Shown in pieces: positions 23,590 to 34,572 of a stretch of 64,000 nt of DNA. The notes beneath the pieces were generated by a model. That model was not told where the DNA came from, did no database searches, and saw only the letters and a program-made list of their open reading frames with translations. The number at the start of each line of letters is the position of its first letter. Within the stretch, counting starts at the first letter, position 1. The translations under genes and the position numbers were made by a program. The stretch lies in contig MSJH02000803.1 of the NCBI GenBank assembly GCA_001931875.2, positions 620,362-684,361 on the forward strand. The letters are read 5' to 3'. This DNA comes from Byssochlamys sp. IMV 00236 (lineage: Eukaryota > Ascomycota > Eurotiomycetes > Eurotiales > Thermoascaceae).

Positions 23590-25044
23590 ATGGAGACAGG
23601 AGTTCCCCTTCCATACGATCTTTCTGCTCACAATATTGGGGGTCTGTCGAGCCGGCGTCTAATGGTTTCAAACATGGACCATGCTCTTCCTTTCTATTCC
23701 AGTTCCCCAGTCACATATGCGTCTCCGTGTCATTCGCCCTATGGATACGGACACAACATCCTTAACACCCTTCCAGGACATTACCAACAGCTGTTTGGGC
23801 CCAGATCACAGCCTCCTCACCCACATTCGCCCCCGAATATCCGTCATGGAAGGAACATTCTCCCGGGGGAATCCAGGGGATCATCCTTCAGACCCGACCA
23901 GGTCCCCGACCTTCGACTGGATACTCTTGCTTTTGGACCTACATCGAATGAGGGAAAGCAAAGTAAGGCCACTGAGCCGGCGTTTTCGACAGAGGTCGAT
24001 ATGCTGATGAAAGCGATACAATCCAAGTCCGTTCCAGCCGGATCTCATCAGCCCTCTCACCAACTGCCATCGTTTCAAGAGCTATCTCACGCTGGAAATG
24101 CCACTTACACGCCGCCGTATTCGAACCAACAGCTGGAAGGCCCAGTTACTTCGAAACCGACTAATCAGAAGTCAAAACGCAAGTATGAATGCACCTTGCC
24201 CCATTGCAAAAAGAGCTTCTCGCAGAAGACTCATCTTGATATACATATGCGAGCTCATACTGGCGACAAACCATTTGTGAGTGAAGACGTATGTCTGCTA
24301 AACATAAAAGATGAAATTACTCACACAATCTGGATTCATCACACAGGTATGCAAGGAACCGTCTTGCGGCCAACGCTTCTCGCAGCTAGGAAATCTCAAG
24401 GTATGTGTGATGTGGCTCTTGGAAAGTATCAAGTCAAAGGATCTAACGTCGATATTCCATCATGCAGACCCATGAAAGACGACACACCGGCGAAAAGCCC
24501 TACTCCTGCGATATCTGCCAGAAGCGATTCGCTCAACGGGGTAATGTGCGTGCTCATAAAATCACACACGAACAGGCGAAGCCCTTCACCTGCCGCCTGG
24601 ATGATTGCGGAAAGCAGTTTACACAGCTTGGAAACCTCAAGGTTTGGATCTTCTGCATCTCCCCATACCATTTAGCATTCGCTTATAGAACAACAACAGT
24701 CGCACCAGAACAAGTTCCATGCAGCGACAATACGGAACCTCACGATAAAATTCTCCTCCATGAGTGAAGGGGACCCGATGACTCCCAAGGATCGAGAGCT
24801 CTGGGAACACTTCGCGGAGCTCTACAAGAACAGCAACAAAGGTATCAAAGGCAGAGGCAAGGATCGTCGGATCTCTTCTTCCTCCGGTACCAAATCAAGT
24901 TCACCGGTGGATGGGGAACACAGGCTCAGGAGGGCAAGTATCAGTCACGACGACAGCAGCATACATCACCATAGGTTCGAGCTATCCTCGCATGAAGGAT
25001 TCAGTAGCGACGACGATGTGCAAATACGATCCGGTATGGCCTGA
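23590..25044 (+). CDS. C2H2 zinc-finger transcription factor, Azf1-like
   Basis: Nuclear DNA-binding regulator of 419 aa. Exons are 23590-24276, 24347-24400, 24468-24641 and 24700-25044 (1260 nt). I chose ATG 23590 ([11 protein letters not shown]) as the first in-frame ATG. The N-terminal 200 residues are Pro/Ser/His-rich. Four tandem C2H2 fingers follow: [67 protein letters not shown] and [24 protein letters not shown], with TGDKPF/TGEKPY linkers. The introns cut between or inside fingers. The tail has Ser-rich and acidic runs. The finger set and NLKSHQNKFH are typical of yeast Azf1 and its filamentous orthologues (carbon or cell-wall control in yeast). The role here is inferred. Confidence 0.92.
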
Positions 25045-25682
25045 TCAAAGGCCCAGCGGAGTCGCTTTCTGACCGGAGAGGGATCGACGGGGGTTGTGTT
25101 GTCCCTAGAGGTGTGAATATGGATTCTCATTAACTAGATATATATATCTCACATAAAGACTGGCTCCAGCTTCAGAGTTACGTCCATTTTCGAGTCCTTG
25201 CCGATGATCTTCTTTTGGCTTCTGGCTTAAATCTTGATGATTGTGAGATCAGGGAAGTGCAGCACTGCTGCGGAGCTCAACGTATGCATATATCTCTGTC
25301 CCTAACGATAATTGCCCCCATAAGACAGCTTTTCGGTCACGGCGTGAAGATAGGAATTTCGTGCATACAGGGGTAGCTCTCAAACCATCCCTCTGGCTAC
25401 ATATCTGGTGCTGGCGGATTACTTTGATATTTGGGCAGAAGGCAACGGATAACGGGAAGGCAAATTCTTCATCGAAAGACTACATACGAGTAGCACTCAT
25501 TGTCGGGTTCTAGGTTGACGCGCCCAACTGTCAAAAGGCATCTAAACGATGACTAGAGTACCCATCCAAGAAGCGCATTATGAACCAGTGTCCTTGTTCT
25601 TGGACACCCAGGAGTAAGATATGGCTACTCTTCTGGCTGAGTCCCTGGCTGTATAGTAGGCATGTAGTCTTTTTATTCACTG
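25045..25682. other. Convergent intergenic region
   Basis: This lies between the 3' ends of the C2H2 gene and the mitochondrial carrier gene. It probably holds both 3' UTRs and terminators. A TATATATATC stretch occurs near 25138. No gene was seen. Confidence 0.5.
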
Positions 25683-26785
25683 TTAACCCGTTAGGTAAGC
25701 TTTGGTGTTTTCATATACAAGGAATGTCATCCACGTGCTGGGAAGGACTCTCAGTAGATTAGGACCGAGTCCCTTATAATACCCTTTGATGCCTTCTCTG
25801 CGCCATATCTGCACGGTAGCATCCGCAACGCCTCGATACATGAGGGCCGCATCGTAAGTCTGTAACCGAGCCCGCAGAACCTGGTATGGGTAGGTAATGC
25901 ATCCAGCAAATATCTTCGACAGACTCGAGACAAGGAGGAGGTCGGTATTGCTGAGGCCTTGGGCCATACCGCCCGATCCTGCGGTGGTGGTTATGGTACT
26001 TTGAGATATTGTCTCAAGGCGGTACAGTTTTAACTTCTCGTAAGCCATAAACTGCAGCGCCCCATGGCTAACGCCAAAAAGAGCAGGAAGTAAACCACGG
26101 TAGAAACCCGCAATTCCTTCCGTACGTAATATCTCCTTCGCTCCGGATGCAAAAGACTTATATGCTCCGGGAATATGCGAGCCGGTCGACAACATGCGCG
26201 TCTTTATGACCCATATAGGATTTGTAATAACGGCAGTTAAGAGACCTGAAGAAGTCTATTAACAAATTTCTCTCAGGTATCCTTGGGGTGATTTCCCCCT
26301 CGACGGTCAAAACTAACCAGCTGTTCCTGACGCAATGAAATAATCCGAATAGCCGAGGACATCCTGTTCATTATCGCGCAGCGTCTGCATCACCTGTTTG
26401 ACCTTGCCGTACGAGAGGAAATAGAACGCCCAACTGGTCGAATTGCCTATAATATTGGGACTGAGGCCCCGATAGAAGGCAGGAATACCGCCTTCATTCT
26501 GATATATCCATGAGATCACCCTCAGAGAATTGCCGATTCGAGACGACGATTGCCGATCCACTAGAAGTTTTGCAATAACGCTGGTTAGTTCAGTTGTTCT
26601 CTTCTCGTTGCGATTATTGTTCGAAGATGGTAATTGTGTGCATTGGTAAGAATATGGTATGCCATACCTTGAAGTCGAGTCTTGATCAAATCGAGAGGAT
26701 GGAAGCAAAGGGTCGAGATCACCCCTGCTGTAAACCCCGCTATAGCCTCAACCACGGATGGCGAAAATGCATTTTTATCGGTCAT
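25683..26785 (-). CDS. flx1: Mitochondrial FAD/folate-type carrier (Flx1-like)
   Basis: Inner-membrane solute carrier of the SLC25 family, 307 aa. Exons are 26785-26668, 26560-26318 and 26245-25683 (924 nt). The intron-1 acceptor is CTTCTAG at 26561; this choice restores TRLQVDRQSSSRIG, as in relatives. The three repeat signatures are HPLDLIKTRLQ, NPIWVIKTRM and YPYQVLRARLQ. The W in the second (PxWxIKTRM) marks the FAD/folate/pyrimidine-nucleotide branch. The typical GGIPAFYRGLSPN, GIAGFYRGLLPAL and GIKGYYKGLGPNLLRVLPS half-repeats follow each signature. The branch is clear, but FAD versus folate or NAD transport cannot be separated by eye. Confidence 0.88.
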
Positions 26786-27415
26786 GGACTTGATGACACG
26801 TTTTTGATGGTCATGTAGTTTCAGCTGATGGTGCTGCTGAAACGGGGTGGAAGAAGTTTGCGACTGGGGACGTCTATAGGTATCTGGGCGCGTAGAAGCT
26901 TAAAAAGGTTATTACGCAAGTAACTAGCTCAAGTTCATTTACTTAGTTAAGTAGCTTCCAGATTGACGCAGCCCCGGACCAGCCGGCAGAGGAGTTTACG
27001 AGCGCAACTGACTCAGCCCCCACAAATCATCCAGGGGATTATTTAGAGCTTTAACATTATATATATTCCAGTGGATACTTGTGCATATATTCCATTTTGT
27101 TTTCCGCGCGCCCGAAGTGGTTGGGTAGGCCGGGCGCGTACGGAGATAAAATCATGTCGAAGCACCAACGACACCAAAAAAGAAAGAGCTTCGTATGAGA
27201 TAAAAGTACAAATAATTAGCCATATGCTGGGGTGGCCTAGACATAGAAATTGCCTCCACTGAACACGCGGCATTTGAGAAGAGAGATTCCAGTTCAAAGG
27301 TCGATCATATTGCCACTATAAAGCCGCTGGCTCCCGGTTGACAATCATTACAACATATCCTTATCTTACATGTCGGATCTTATGCGAGCGGCGAGAAGAG
27401 CCTGTTGATGGAAGG
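26786..27415. other. Promoter side of the carrier and 3' side of TOM7
   Basis: No gene was recognised. Both neighbours are on the minus strand, so this holds the carrier promoter and the TOM7 3' region. A short TATATATT run is near 27058. Confidence 0.45.
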
Positions 27416-27788
27416 TTAGGTGCTGCTGACCTCGAGTGTGAACGGGAGGGATAGGTACTTGAAGAGCGATGGTCGGGGCTCGCTGTAGGTGTAGCCTGTG
27501 CTATGTCAGTAATGGCACAATGAAGGGCGGAGAAGAAATTCAGAAATAGCAGAGGAGGTAGCATACCGAGATACATGATCAGAGGCAGGTATCCGCTATA
27601 GACACGGTCGTCTGTCAGTCCACGTTTCCATAAAACCTGAATTGCTGTGAGCCTCACTAATGGATAGCGACTCGAGAGACGTCAATGATCTTCGAGATGC
27701 GCTCCTAAACCCTTGAGTCAGTGTACTTTGCCTTCGCGAGAATATAAACAGCATCACTGACCTTGGTTTCCTCTGAGAACTGAACCAT
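27416..27788 (-). CDS. tom7: TOM complex subunit Tom7
   Basis: Small tail-anchored subunit of the mitochondrial outer-membrane import translocase that modulates TOM assembly. It is easy to miss because 60 codons are split over four exons: 27788-27762, 27704-27658, 27595-27567 and 27495-27416 (183 nt). The assembled protein starts MVQFSEETK, ERISKIIDVSRVAIHY, GYLPLIMYLG and YTYSEPRPSLF, matching the Tom7 pattern SEETKERI..hh..sR.A.HYGylPlI.YLGy. The hydrophobic anchor is the middle third. The C-terminus (KYLSLPFTLEVSST) is longer than, and unlike, the usual short ..SPLA-type ending. It is divergent from the SF3b49 gene. Confidence 0.9.
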
Positions 27789-28213
27789 CTTGGGCAATGT
27801 GTTTTGGTGAACGAAAAAGAAACACGGCGGGTCAAATTTGAGTGTTCAGGAAGGGAACTAGACTATAAGAAACAAAAGCGAATTATGATGGCGTGAAAAG
27901 ACGTCGGGTAAAGGTGATGTGGATGAGTTGTAGTGACGGAGACCGCAGTTAAAAGCAAGATACGTCGAGTCGCCGAGCCGAAATTTCTTTAGAGCCGCAA
28001 GGCACAGGCAAGGATAAGCTTCCGTCACTTAACCAACGATCGCCCCGAGCTCCCAACCCGCATTGCAACTTTCACTCTGCAGGTATCCCCACGTTCACCA
28101 GCTTACTGCAGCACAATCACAGCTACCTTTTTCCTGCTATCGCGTGCTTATACGTTTGGAGTTCTCTCGTCTGTGTGGTTAACCTCAGGCAGGGTGCCAA
28201 TTGAATCGTCGCC
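27789..28213. promoter_or_regulatory. Bidirectional promoter region, tom7 / SF3b49
   Basis: This 425-bp gap separates two divergent start codons and must carry both promoters. No specific binding site could be assigned. Confidence 0.55.
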
Positions 28214-29408
28214 ATGTCGGGCGGAAGGCACTGGTACGATCACCTCTTAATTCTCAAAGCCAACTAGAAAGACACTGGTCCTTGGGCAGCGCTGATAATT
28301 CAATAGGGAACAGGACAAGGAAGCGACTGTGTACATCGGAAATCTGGATGAACGGGTCACAGACAGTCTCGTATGGGAGTTGATGTTACAGGCTGGTCGC
28401 ATTGTTAACGTTCATCTTCCCAAAGATCGAGTCACCCAAACGCACCAGGGCTACGGATTTGTCGAGTTTATCAGTGAGGAAGATGCAGAATATGCTGCGC
28501 GGATAATGAATGGAGTCCGCCTGTACGGCAAGCCTATACGAGTGAATAAAGCATCTGCAGACAAACAGAAGACGGTCGAGGTCGGCGCGGAACTGTTCGT
28601 TGGCAACTTGGCTCCGATGGTCACGGAGCAAGTGCTCTACGATACTTTCAGCCGCTTTGGGACACTTATCTCAATACCAAAAGTAAATATTCACGCACTT
28701 AATTGCAAAATTACTGGAATATGCGCTAACTTCCAATAGATCGCTCGCGATGAAGCCAACCTATCGAAGGGTTATGGTTTTGTATCATTCGCTGATTTCG
28801 AGGCCTCCGATGCAGCGATAGCCAACATGAACGGTCAATATTTGATGAACAAGGAGGTTTCGGTTCAGTACGCATATAAGAAAGATGGCAAGGGCGAACG
28901 ACACGGTGATCAAGCAGAGCGTATGCTCGCTGCACAAGCACGGAAACATAACGTTCAGCCTCAGATTCAGCCAGTTCCCCCACAGGTAGTGGGTGGAGGG
29001 GCTCCTATGATACCAGCAGGTACAATTAACAGCGACGGTGCTCGCCCCCCGAACGGTGCAACCCCCGATTTTGGCGTCGGAAGAGGCGCCCCTACAAATG
29101 CTGGCTACCAGAACGTAATGCCTGCGCAGCAACAAAAGCCCATACATCCTCCCCAGCCACTTGCTGCTTTGCCTCCCGGTCTCCCGGCACGACCACCTCC
29201 CTCACGGGCGGGTTATGGAGGACCACAGGCATTTGTACCTCCCGGCTTCAATAACGCTGGTCAGCAGCCTGGGTTTCCACCCCAGGGGGCTATACCACCT
29301 CCTGGATTTGGCAGCCCTGCTGGATTCCCACCGCAAATGGGCGCTCATGGACACCCTCCACCATTACCACCCGGTTTCCAACAACCAGGATACGGCCGAG
29401 GTCGCTGA
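28214..29408 (+). CDS. hsh49: U2 snRNP SF3b subunit 4 (SF3b49/Hsh49)
   Basis: Spliceosomal SF3b component that helps anchor U2 snRNP near the branch site. It is 354 aa from exons 28214-28233, 28307-28682 and 28740-29408 (1065 nt). RRM1 has RNP2 VYIGNL and RNP1 [11 protein letters not shown]2 has LFVGNL and GYGFVSFA. The start, [24 protein letters not shown], is close to orthologues. A long Pro/Gly/Gln-rich tail with PPGF repeats ends QPGYGRGR, typical of animal and filamentous-fungal SF3B4 but absent from the shorter budding-yeast protein. Intron 2 falls between the RNP motifs of RRM2. Confidence 0.96.
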
Positions 29409-29926
29409 ATTAGCTGCCTATCTTGCAGAGGCTAAATCAATTACCTTCAGAAAAAGGGTTTGCGCCAATTTCTTCACCCCGCGTCGGATAGGTGATCTTC
29501 TTGATCCCAGAAACCCGCGCACAGGGGTTTACTCAGCAGTGGATATCAGCGCTTGAAAAGACCTTCTATTTCGCTCTTTAACCAGACGCGATGATTAGTA
29601 CATGTGACTGAAATGGTGGAACGAGTGCATGGAACAGCAGTGGAAAGACGCAGCCCGGAATGTGTACGAATCGTTGGGTACTGAATTGTTTGTTAAGGGG
29701 AACTTAGAAGGAAGATAAGAAAAAGGGAAAGATGCGTCATGCACTGGGGATTTTTTTGATAGTTCCGCAGGTCAAGGGCTTTAGCCGTCAGAGGGATGAC
29801 ACCGGATCCCAGGCGCTCTGTCTCCAAGGCCAAAGGGTATTTGGGTCATATCATTGCAGTGTCACGCGGATACAGTCTGCTCAGAACAGGCCATATGTGA
29901 GATGCATTGTGCATAAAGTTCGCGAA
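29409..29926. other. Convergent intergenic region
   Basis: 3' UTR and terminator space between the convergent SF3b49 and DUF2015-like genes. No further gene was seen. Confidence 0.5.
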
Positions 29927-30368
29927 TCATGAGAACGAGACGAATTTAGGATCCCTGGGCCGACCATCGGGTCCGATGTTGTTCTTCGCAAATCGCTGCT
30001 CTGTATATAACCGACGAGCCTCGTCGAAATTGACGCGCCTGCTCCTCATCAATCTTCGAATCTCGCGTTTCGCCTTCCGGTCTAGCCCCGCTCTAGAGTC
30101 GCCTTCCGCGACGTTGGCAGATAGGTCGAAATCGGTTGATGTAAATCCAGCTTCAATATCAGCGGTAAAGCTGTCAGGCAGACGGTCGTATAGATAATCA
30201 GGTATTGGAATCAGCGGCATCCATCGGGACCGAGTAAGATAAAGCGCTATTTGAACCGTCAGCTCGGACCACCATCAGATACGCGTACTTCGGAGAGCCG
30301 AAAGAAAGCTTACCAGTCCCAAAGACCAGAACGGACAGAGTCAGGGTATAGAGTAAATAGTAGCCCAT
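29927..30368 (-). CDS. DUF2015/UPF0357-like small membrane-anchored protein
   Basis: Function unknown. It is 124 aa from exons 30368-30314 and 30246-29927 (375 nt), joined across a 67-bp intron that splits an Ala codon. It begins with one hydrophobic segment (MGYYLLYTLTLSVLVFGTALYL), either a signal anchor or a cleavable signal. A soluble domain follows, with WMPLIPIPDYLYDRLPDSF, an acidic patch, a basic helix (LDRKAKREIRRLMRSRRVNFDEARRLY) and the ending DGRPRDPKFVSFS. The RRVNFDEARRLYTEQ block followed by NNIGPDGRPRDPK recalls the fungal DUF2015 family (yeast YCL012C group). That assignment is from memory. Confidence 0.78.
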
Positions 30369-30876
30369 AGTGTAAGATGGCTGGGTAAAACGAGAGTGAG
30401 GAAATGAGGAATCGAGAGATGTGACGTGACTAGTTAGGTATCTCAAGCGAATGAGGTCAGACAGCGGCGGAGTATGCCAGATATCCTATGCTGTGATACG
30501 ATACACAATCTGCATCTGGCGGTGCAGATGGACGATTGCCATGATAAGCTCTTGGGGTATTTAGGGAAGAGAGGCCGGTGGTTTGAGCTGATACAAAAGC
30601 AGGCAACGTCGTCGTATTATTACTCGTGATCACGCCGCCGACTTCCGAGCACGGCCTTGAAGCCTGCAATTTCAGGCATGAGTAAATGCCTTGTTGCACT
30701 AGACTAAAAGGGGCTAAATTAGCGAGCTGGACAGGGCTCGCAGCGGCCCCAGTTAGTTACCGTTATTGTTCTGGGCGCCGGCGCACACAATTATCTCGTC
30801 GAAGGATACAAGAAAGAACGACATTAATCGCCCTTATTGTCCCCTTTCCATCACCAGGACAATCCCGACCGTCAAA
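30369..30876. promoter_or_regulatory. Bidirectional promoter region, DUF2015-like / eL28
   Basis: A 508-bp gap between divergent start codons; it contains only short frames. It must include the strong ribosomal-protein promoter on the right and a weaker promoter on the left. No specific motif was assigned. Confidence 0.5.
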
Positions 30877-31703
30877 ATGGCCACCGAGAGATCCAACGTC
30901 TCCAACGACCTGATCTGGCAGATCACCCGTACGTTCCACCTTTATTTGAGAGACCCGGGATAAATGTTGCGCCTCCGCAGTTATGCATGTGCCGACACTT
31001 TTTTCCAGGACGCCCTGTTCCGGCAGTTACATTGGGATAGGAGATAGGACTAATTCGACATTGGATGTACAGGCAACCAGAATGCTTTTCTGGTCAAGCG
31101 CCCCAGCGCCGGTGGTGTCCAGTTCTCTCGTGACCCTCTGAACCTGATCAACAAGAACTCCTTCAAGGTATGTACCTGATAGGTATAAACCAGAATTCCG
31201 GCATCACGAAGTATTGGAGCGCTAACTCGTCATCATTTTAGTACGCTGGTTATTCCAACAACAAGGTATGGCCCGTGCCTCCGACATTGGAGCTATGAAT
31301 CCCTACGATACGGGTACTTACACCTCTTTTATAGGCTGTTGGTGTCCAGCCCACCGAGAAGGGCGGCGTTGTCTTCATCTCCAAGACTTCTGGCAAGCCC
31401 CAGCAACCTGCTCAGAGCATCAACACCGTCACTTGGGGCCCTAACGCCTCCAACCGCAAGTAAGTGCGGTGTCTCAGGACACATGCCATCAGCATCGCTG
31501 CGGGCAGTGCTGATACCTCTCTTTCTAGGATCTACAAGGGTGTCGCCAACAACACTGCCAAGAACGGCTACCGTGCTGACCTCCGCGAGGAGGCTGTTGC
31601 CCGTGTCAGCGCCATCCGTCGCTCCCAGCGCACCAAGAAGGTGTCTCCTCCTTCCAAGGTCCGGGGAGCCAAGGCCAGAGCCGCCGAGAAGGAGTCTGCG
31701 TAA
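30877..31703 (+). CDS. rpl28: 60S ribosomal protein eL28
   Basis: Structural protein of the large cytosolic ribosomal subunit, 156 aa. Five exons: 30877-30928, 31073-31167, 31242-31265 (24 nt), 31335-31459 and 31529-31703 (471 nt). The protein MATERSNVSNDLIWQITR..NQNAFLVKR, NLINKNSFKYAGYSNNKAVGV, GVVFISKTSGKPQQPAQS and YRADLREEAVARVSAIRRSQ follows the eL28 pattern, ending in a basic, Ala/Lys-rich tail. eL28 is present in filamentous fungi, fission yeast and animals but missing in Saccharomyces cerevisiae, where the name RPL28 denotes uL15. Four introns in so short a gene is common for Aspergillus ribosomal proteins. Confidence 0.95.
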
Positions 31704-32704
31704 ACACATTTTCAACCGACCGTCAAAACAATCCGAGAAAAGGAAAAAATCCAGCGGAAGGGTGGCATATTCAGGGAAGTCACCAGGCTGGCTGTTACTG
31801 GGTCACGTCCCTCTAGGGGTGGTGTAATGGAACGAAAGGCGACAAGACATGCCTTGAATCTAGTCTCAGTGCGACTTAGATATTGTCCTGTTGGGTCCTC
31901 ATTGTCGGTGTCTGGGCGAAAATCCAGTGTCTTCTTTTTTGTTCTTCCGTCACGGAAAATAGGCCAACCGTTGAAGCATGGTATTACATATGTATTTGGC
32001 CGAGGTCGGGAGCTCCATCCGGCTTGCCATGGACGGAGTTGATCTGCCTCGGGACTTGCCAATATCTGTGAATCCCCTAGTAAGCTCTCTTCCGTGCCAT
32101 TCCCGTAGACTGCCAACCTCATCCGCCTTTACCCGATGACAGGATGGGTCATGAAAGAGAGTCAGCCTCGTTATTGGCGAGAGGTCCAAGACCGCGATGA
32201 CACAAGCCTCCATGAAAGCTCGTAACAATTGCCTCTGTGCTGTATCTACCATTGGTATGGTCCAGCGAGCGTTCGCCCGCACCCGTCAACCCCACACGTT
32301 GTCCGTTCCCGATCGCCTTCCCTTTGTCCTGGAAATAATGCATATATATATATATATATATATAGGTATATATATACTCGTAGTCCCCTCCCACCATATT
32401 AAGTCAGATTTAAGGTTGGCAGTCAAGCAGAAGCCAACACGACATAATTAACCATCCCAATTGCTGCCTGTCCTCTTGGTACGTCCTCTGTTGCGGCGTT
32501 TAGTCTACGTATCCGATCAGCCGCGTGCCTTCCTCCCTTGGTCCCTGGCCGCAGTGCCCCTCCTCTCCTCCTCCCACCCCGCCTTTTTCGAGCTCCTCGG
32601 GTTTCCCGTCAACATTGCTGTCATCCATCATTTCCTCCTGCTTCCTCTACTGACATCCAACCCGTACAACCAGATTATAAACGAACCCTTCAGACTCCTT
32701 CATC
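31704..32704. promoter_or_regulatory. eL28 3' region and malate dehydrogenase promoter/leader
   Basis: No gene was seen. A TA microsatellite lies at about 32341-32364 with a second short run at 32369-32376. A C/T-rich stretch from about 32460 to 32700 precedes the ATG at 32705 and is probably the leader of the dehydrogenase mRNA. Confidence 0.5.
32341..32376. repeat. TA microsatellite
   Basis: An uninterrupted TA run of about 24 bp at 32341-32364, then a second short run after GG. It lies in the malate dehydrogenase upstream region. Confidence 0.85.
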
Positions 32705-34122
32705 ATGGTTAAAGCAGGTTGGTTTTTCCCTCTCTGAGTTTGTAGTAGCCATGCAGCTGCTAACATAACAAACTCGCAGTCGTTCTCGGAGCTGCTGGTG
32801 GTATCGGCCAGGTAGGAATCGATCCTCTATACCGTTGTCAATCTCTTGAATAATCCGCTGATTGACCTTGCGCCGTGACAGCCTCTTTCTCTGCTCCTGA
32901 AAGCCAGCCCTCTGGTCGATGAGCTCGGTCTTTACGATGTGGTGAACACTCCTGGTGTTGCCGCAGATCTCTCTCATATCTCCTCCAGAGCCGTACGTAT
33001 TCCTTCACCACTCCTTCTGCTTGCTCATGGCGCTCACATCTGAACAGAAGGTTTCTGGTTTCCTGCCAAAGGATGATGGCCTCAAGAATGCCCTTACTGG
33101 CGCTGATATTGTCGTCATCCCAGCCGGCATTCCCCGTTAGTCTCCCTCCATTGGACGCTGTATATGTATCAGCTCGAGCTCTGACTGATTTCTCCGTACA
33201 GGAAAGCCGGGTATGACCCGTGATGACCTCTTCAAGGTCAACGCTGGCATTGTCCAGACCCTGGTCAAGGGCATCGCAGACTTTGCTCCCAAGGCCTTCA
33301 TCCTCATCATTTCCAACCCTGTCAACTCCACCGTCCCCATTGCCGCAGAGGTCCTGAAGAAGGCGGGCGTCTTTGACCCCAAGCGCCTCTTTGGTGTTAC
33401 TACCCTGGATGTTGTTCGTGCCGAGACTTTCGTTCAGGAGTACAGTGGTCAGGCAGACCCATCCCAGACTTTCATCCCCGTTGTCGGTGGACACTCCGGA
33501 GAGACCATTGTCCCTCTTTTCAGCAAGGCCAAGCCTTCTTTCCAGATCCCTGCAGACAAGTACGATGCTCTGGTGAACCGTAAGTGCACCTGAAAGGCGA
33601 GGTTCCAGAATTCATTTAGCTGACTATGAACAAGGTGTCCAGTTTGGCGGTGACGAGGTCGTGAAGGCCAAGGATGGTGCTGGTTCTGCCACCCTCTCCA
33701 TGGCCTATGCTGGTTTCAGGTGCGACACCCAGCTTTCCAGTCAATGATGAGCTGTTCGCTAACGGTTTTTGTAGATTTGCCGAGAGTGTCATTAAGGCTC
33801 AGAAGGGCGAGAAGAACATCCTAGAGCCTACTTACGTCTACCTGCCTGGTGTCCCTGGCGGTGATGCTATTGCCAAGGAGACTGGCGTTGAGTTCTTCTC
33901 CGTCCCCGTGGAATTGGGAGTAAGTAGATCCTCAATGACGCTCATTGATTTCGGGTTCACAATGCTAACACCATTGAAAAGGCCAACGGTGCTGAGAAGG
34001 CTGTCAACATCCTCGAGGGCGTCTCCGACCAGGAGAAGAAGCTGTTGGAGGCTGCCATCAAGGGCCTCAAGGGCAACATTGAGAAAGGCATTGACTTCGT
34101 CAACAACCCTCCCCCAAAGTAA
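32705..34122 (+). CDS. mdh: NAD-dependent malate dehydrogenase, cytosolic form
   Basis: Interconverts malate and oxaloacetate with NAD. It is 330 aa from eight exons: 32705-32717, 32780-32811, 32882-32992, 33048-33135, 33202-33579, 33635-33719, 33775-33919 and 33982-34122 (993 nt). The dinucleotide motif is [11 protein letters not shown] directly at the N-terminus ([12 protein letters not shown]), so there is no mitochondrial presequence. [17 protein letters not shown] holds the mobile-loop arginines. [11 protein letters not shown] and the catalytic His in [14 protein letters not shown] are present, with the partner Asp expected in the [14 protein letters not shown] region. It has no SKL-type ending (it ends NNPPPK), which argues against a peroxisomal form. 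The first exons are very short, as in Aspergillus orthologues. Confidence 0.95.
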
Positions 34123-34572
34123 ATATCCACTCCCAGTCGCTGGCTATCTCTCAGTGCATCCTCCCTAGATTCATTGTTTCCTGTATCACCATAACATATA
34201 TTCAACCCCATCAAGTGTCATCAATGGAATTTCCCAAAGCTGTTCGGAGGATTCGTGCTAATGGCTGCTACGCTGGGAAGATAGGCTTTGAGTATTAGGT
34301 CCTTGACACGATGAACCATTGAATGAATTGTCACGAAGGCGTTTTAAGACAGCCGATAGTTGAATTCAGAGAACAGAATCGGGAGGCCCTCCCTTATCTG
34401 TAATTTCTAACAGCTCAAACTTCTGGAGACGTGTGTTTAAGCGGGGTCTCGCCGAAAATTAGAAAACTAGCATGAGTTTTAAATCATGAACTCCATCGTT
34501 CCCACTCGTCTCTCCATATGTCATCAGGCTATAGTGTGTAAATGAAAGCGCGCGAGAAGTCTGTCCAGCAGC
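34123..34572. other. Convergent intergenic region, mdh / trs33
   Basis: 450 bp between two converging 3' ends. It is presumably the UTRs and terminators. No gene was seen. Confidence 0.5.

Noticed and set aside
32838..33494. 218-codon minus-strand frame
   Set aside because: It is antisense to malate dehydrogenase exons and runs across their introns.
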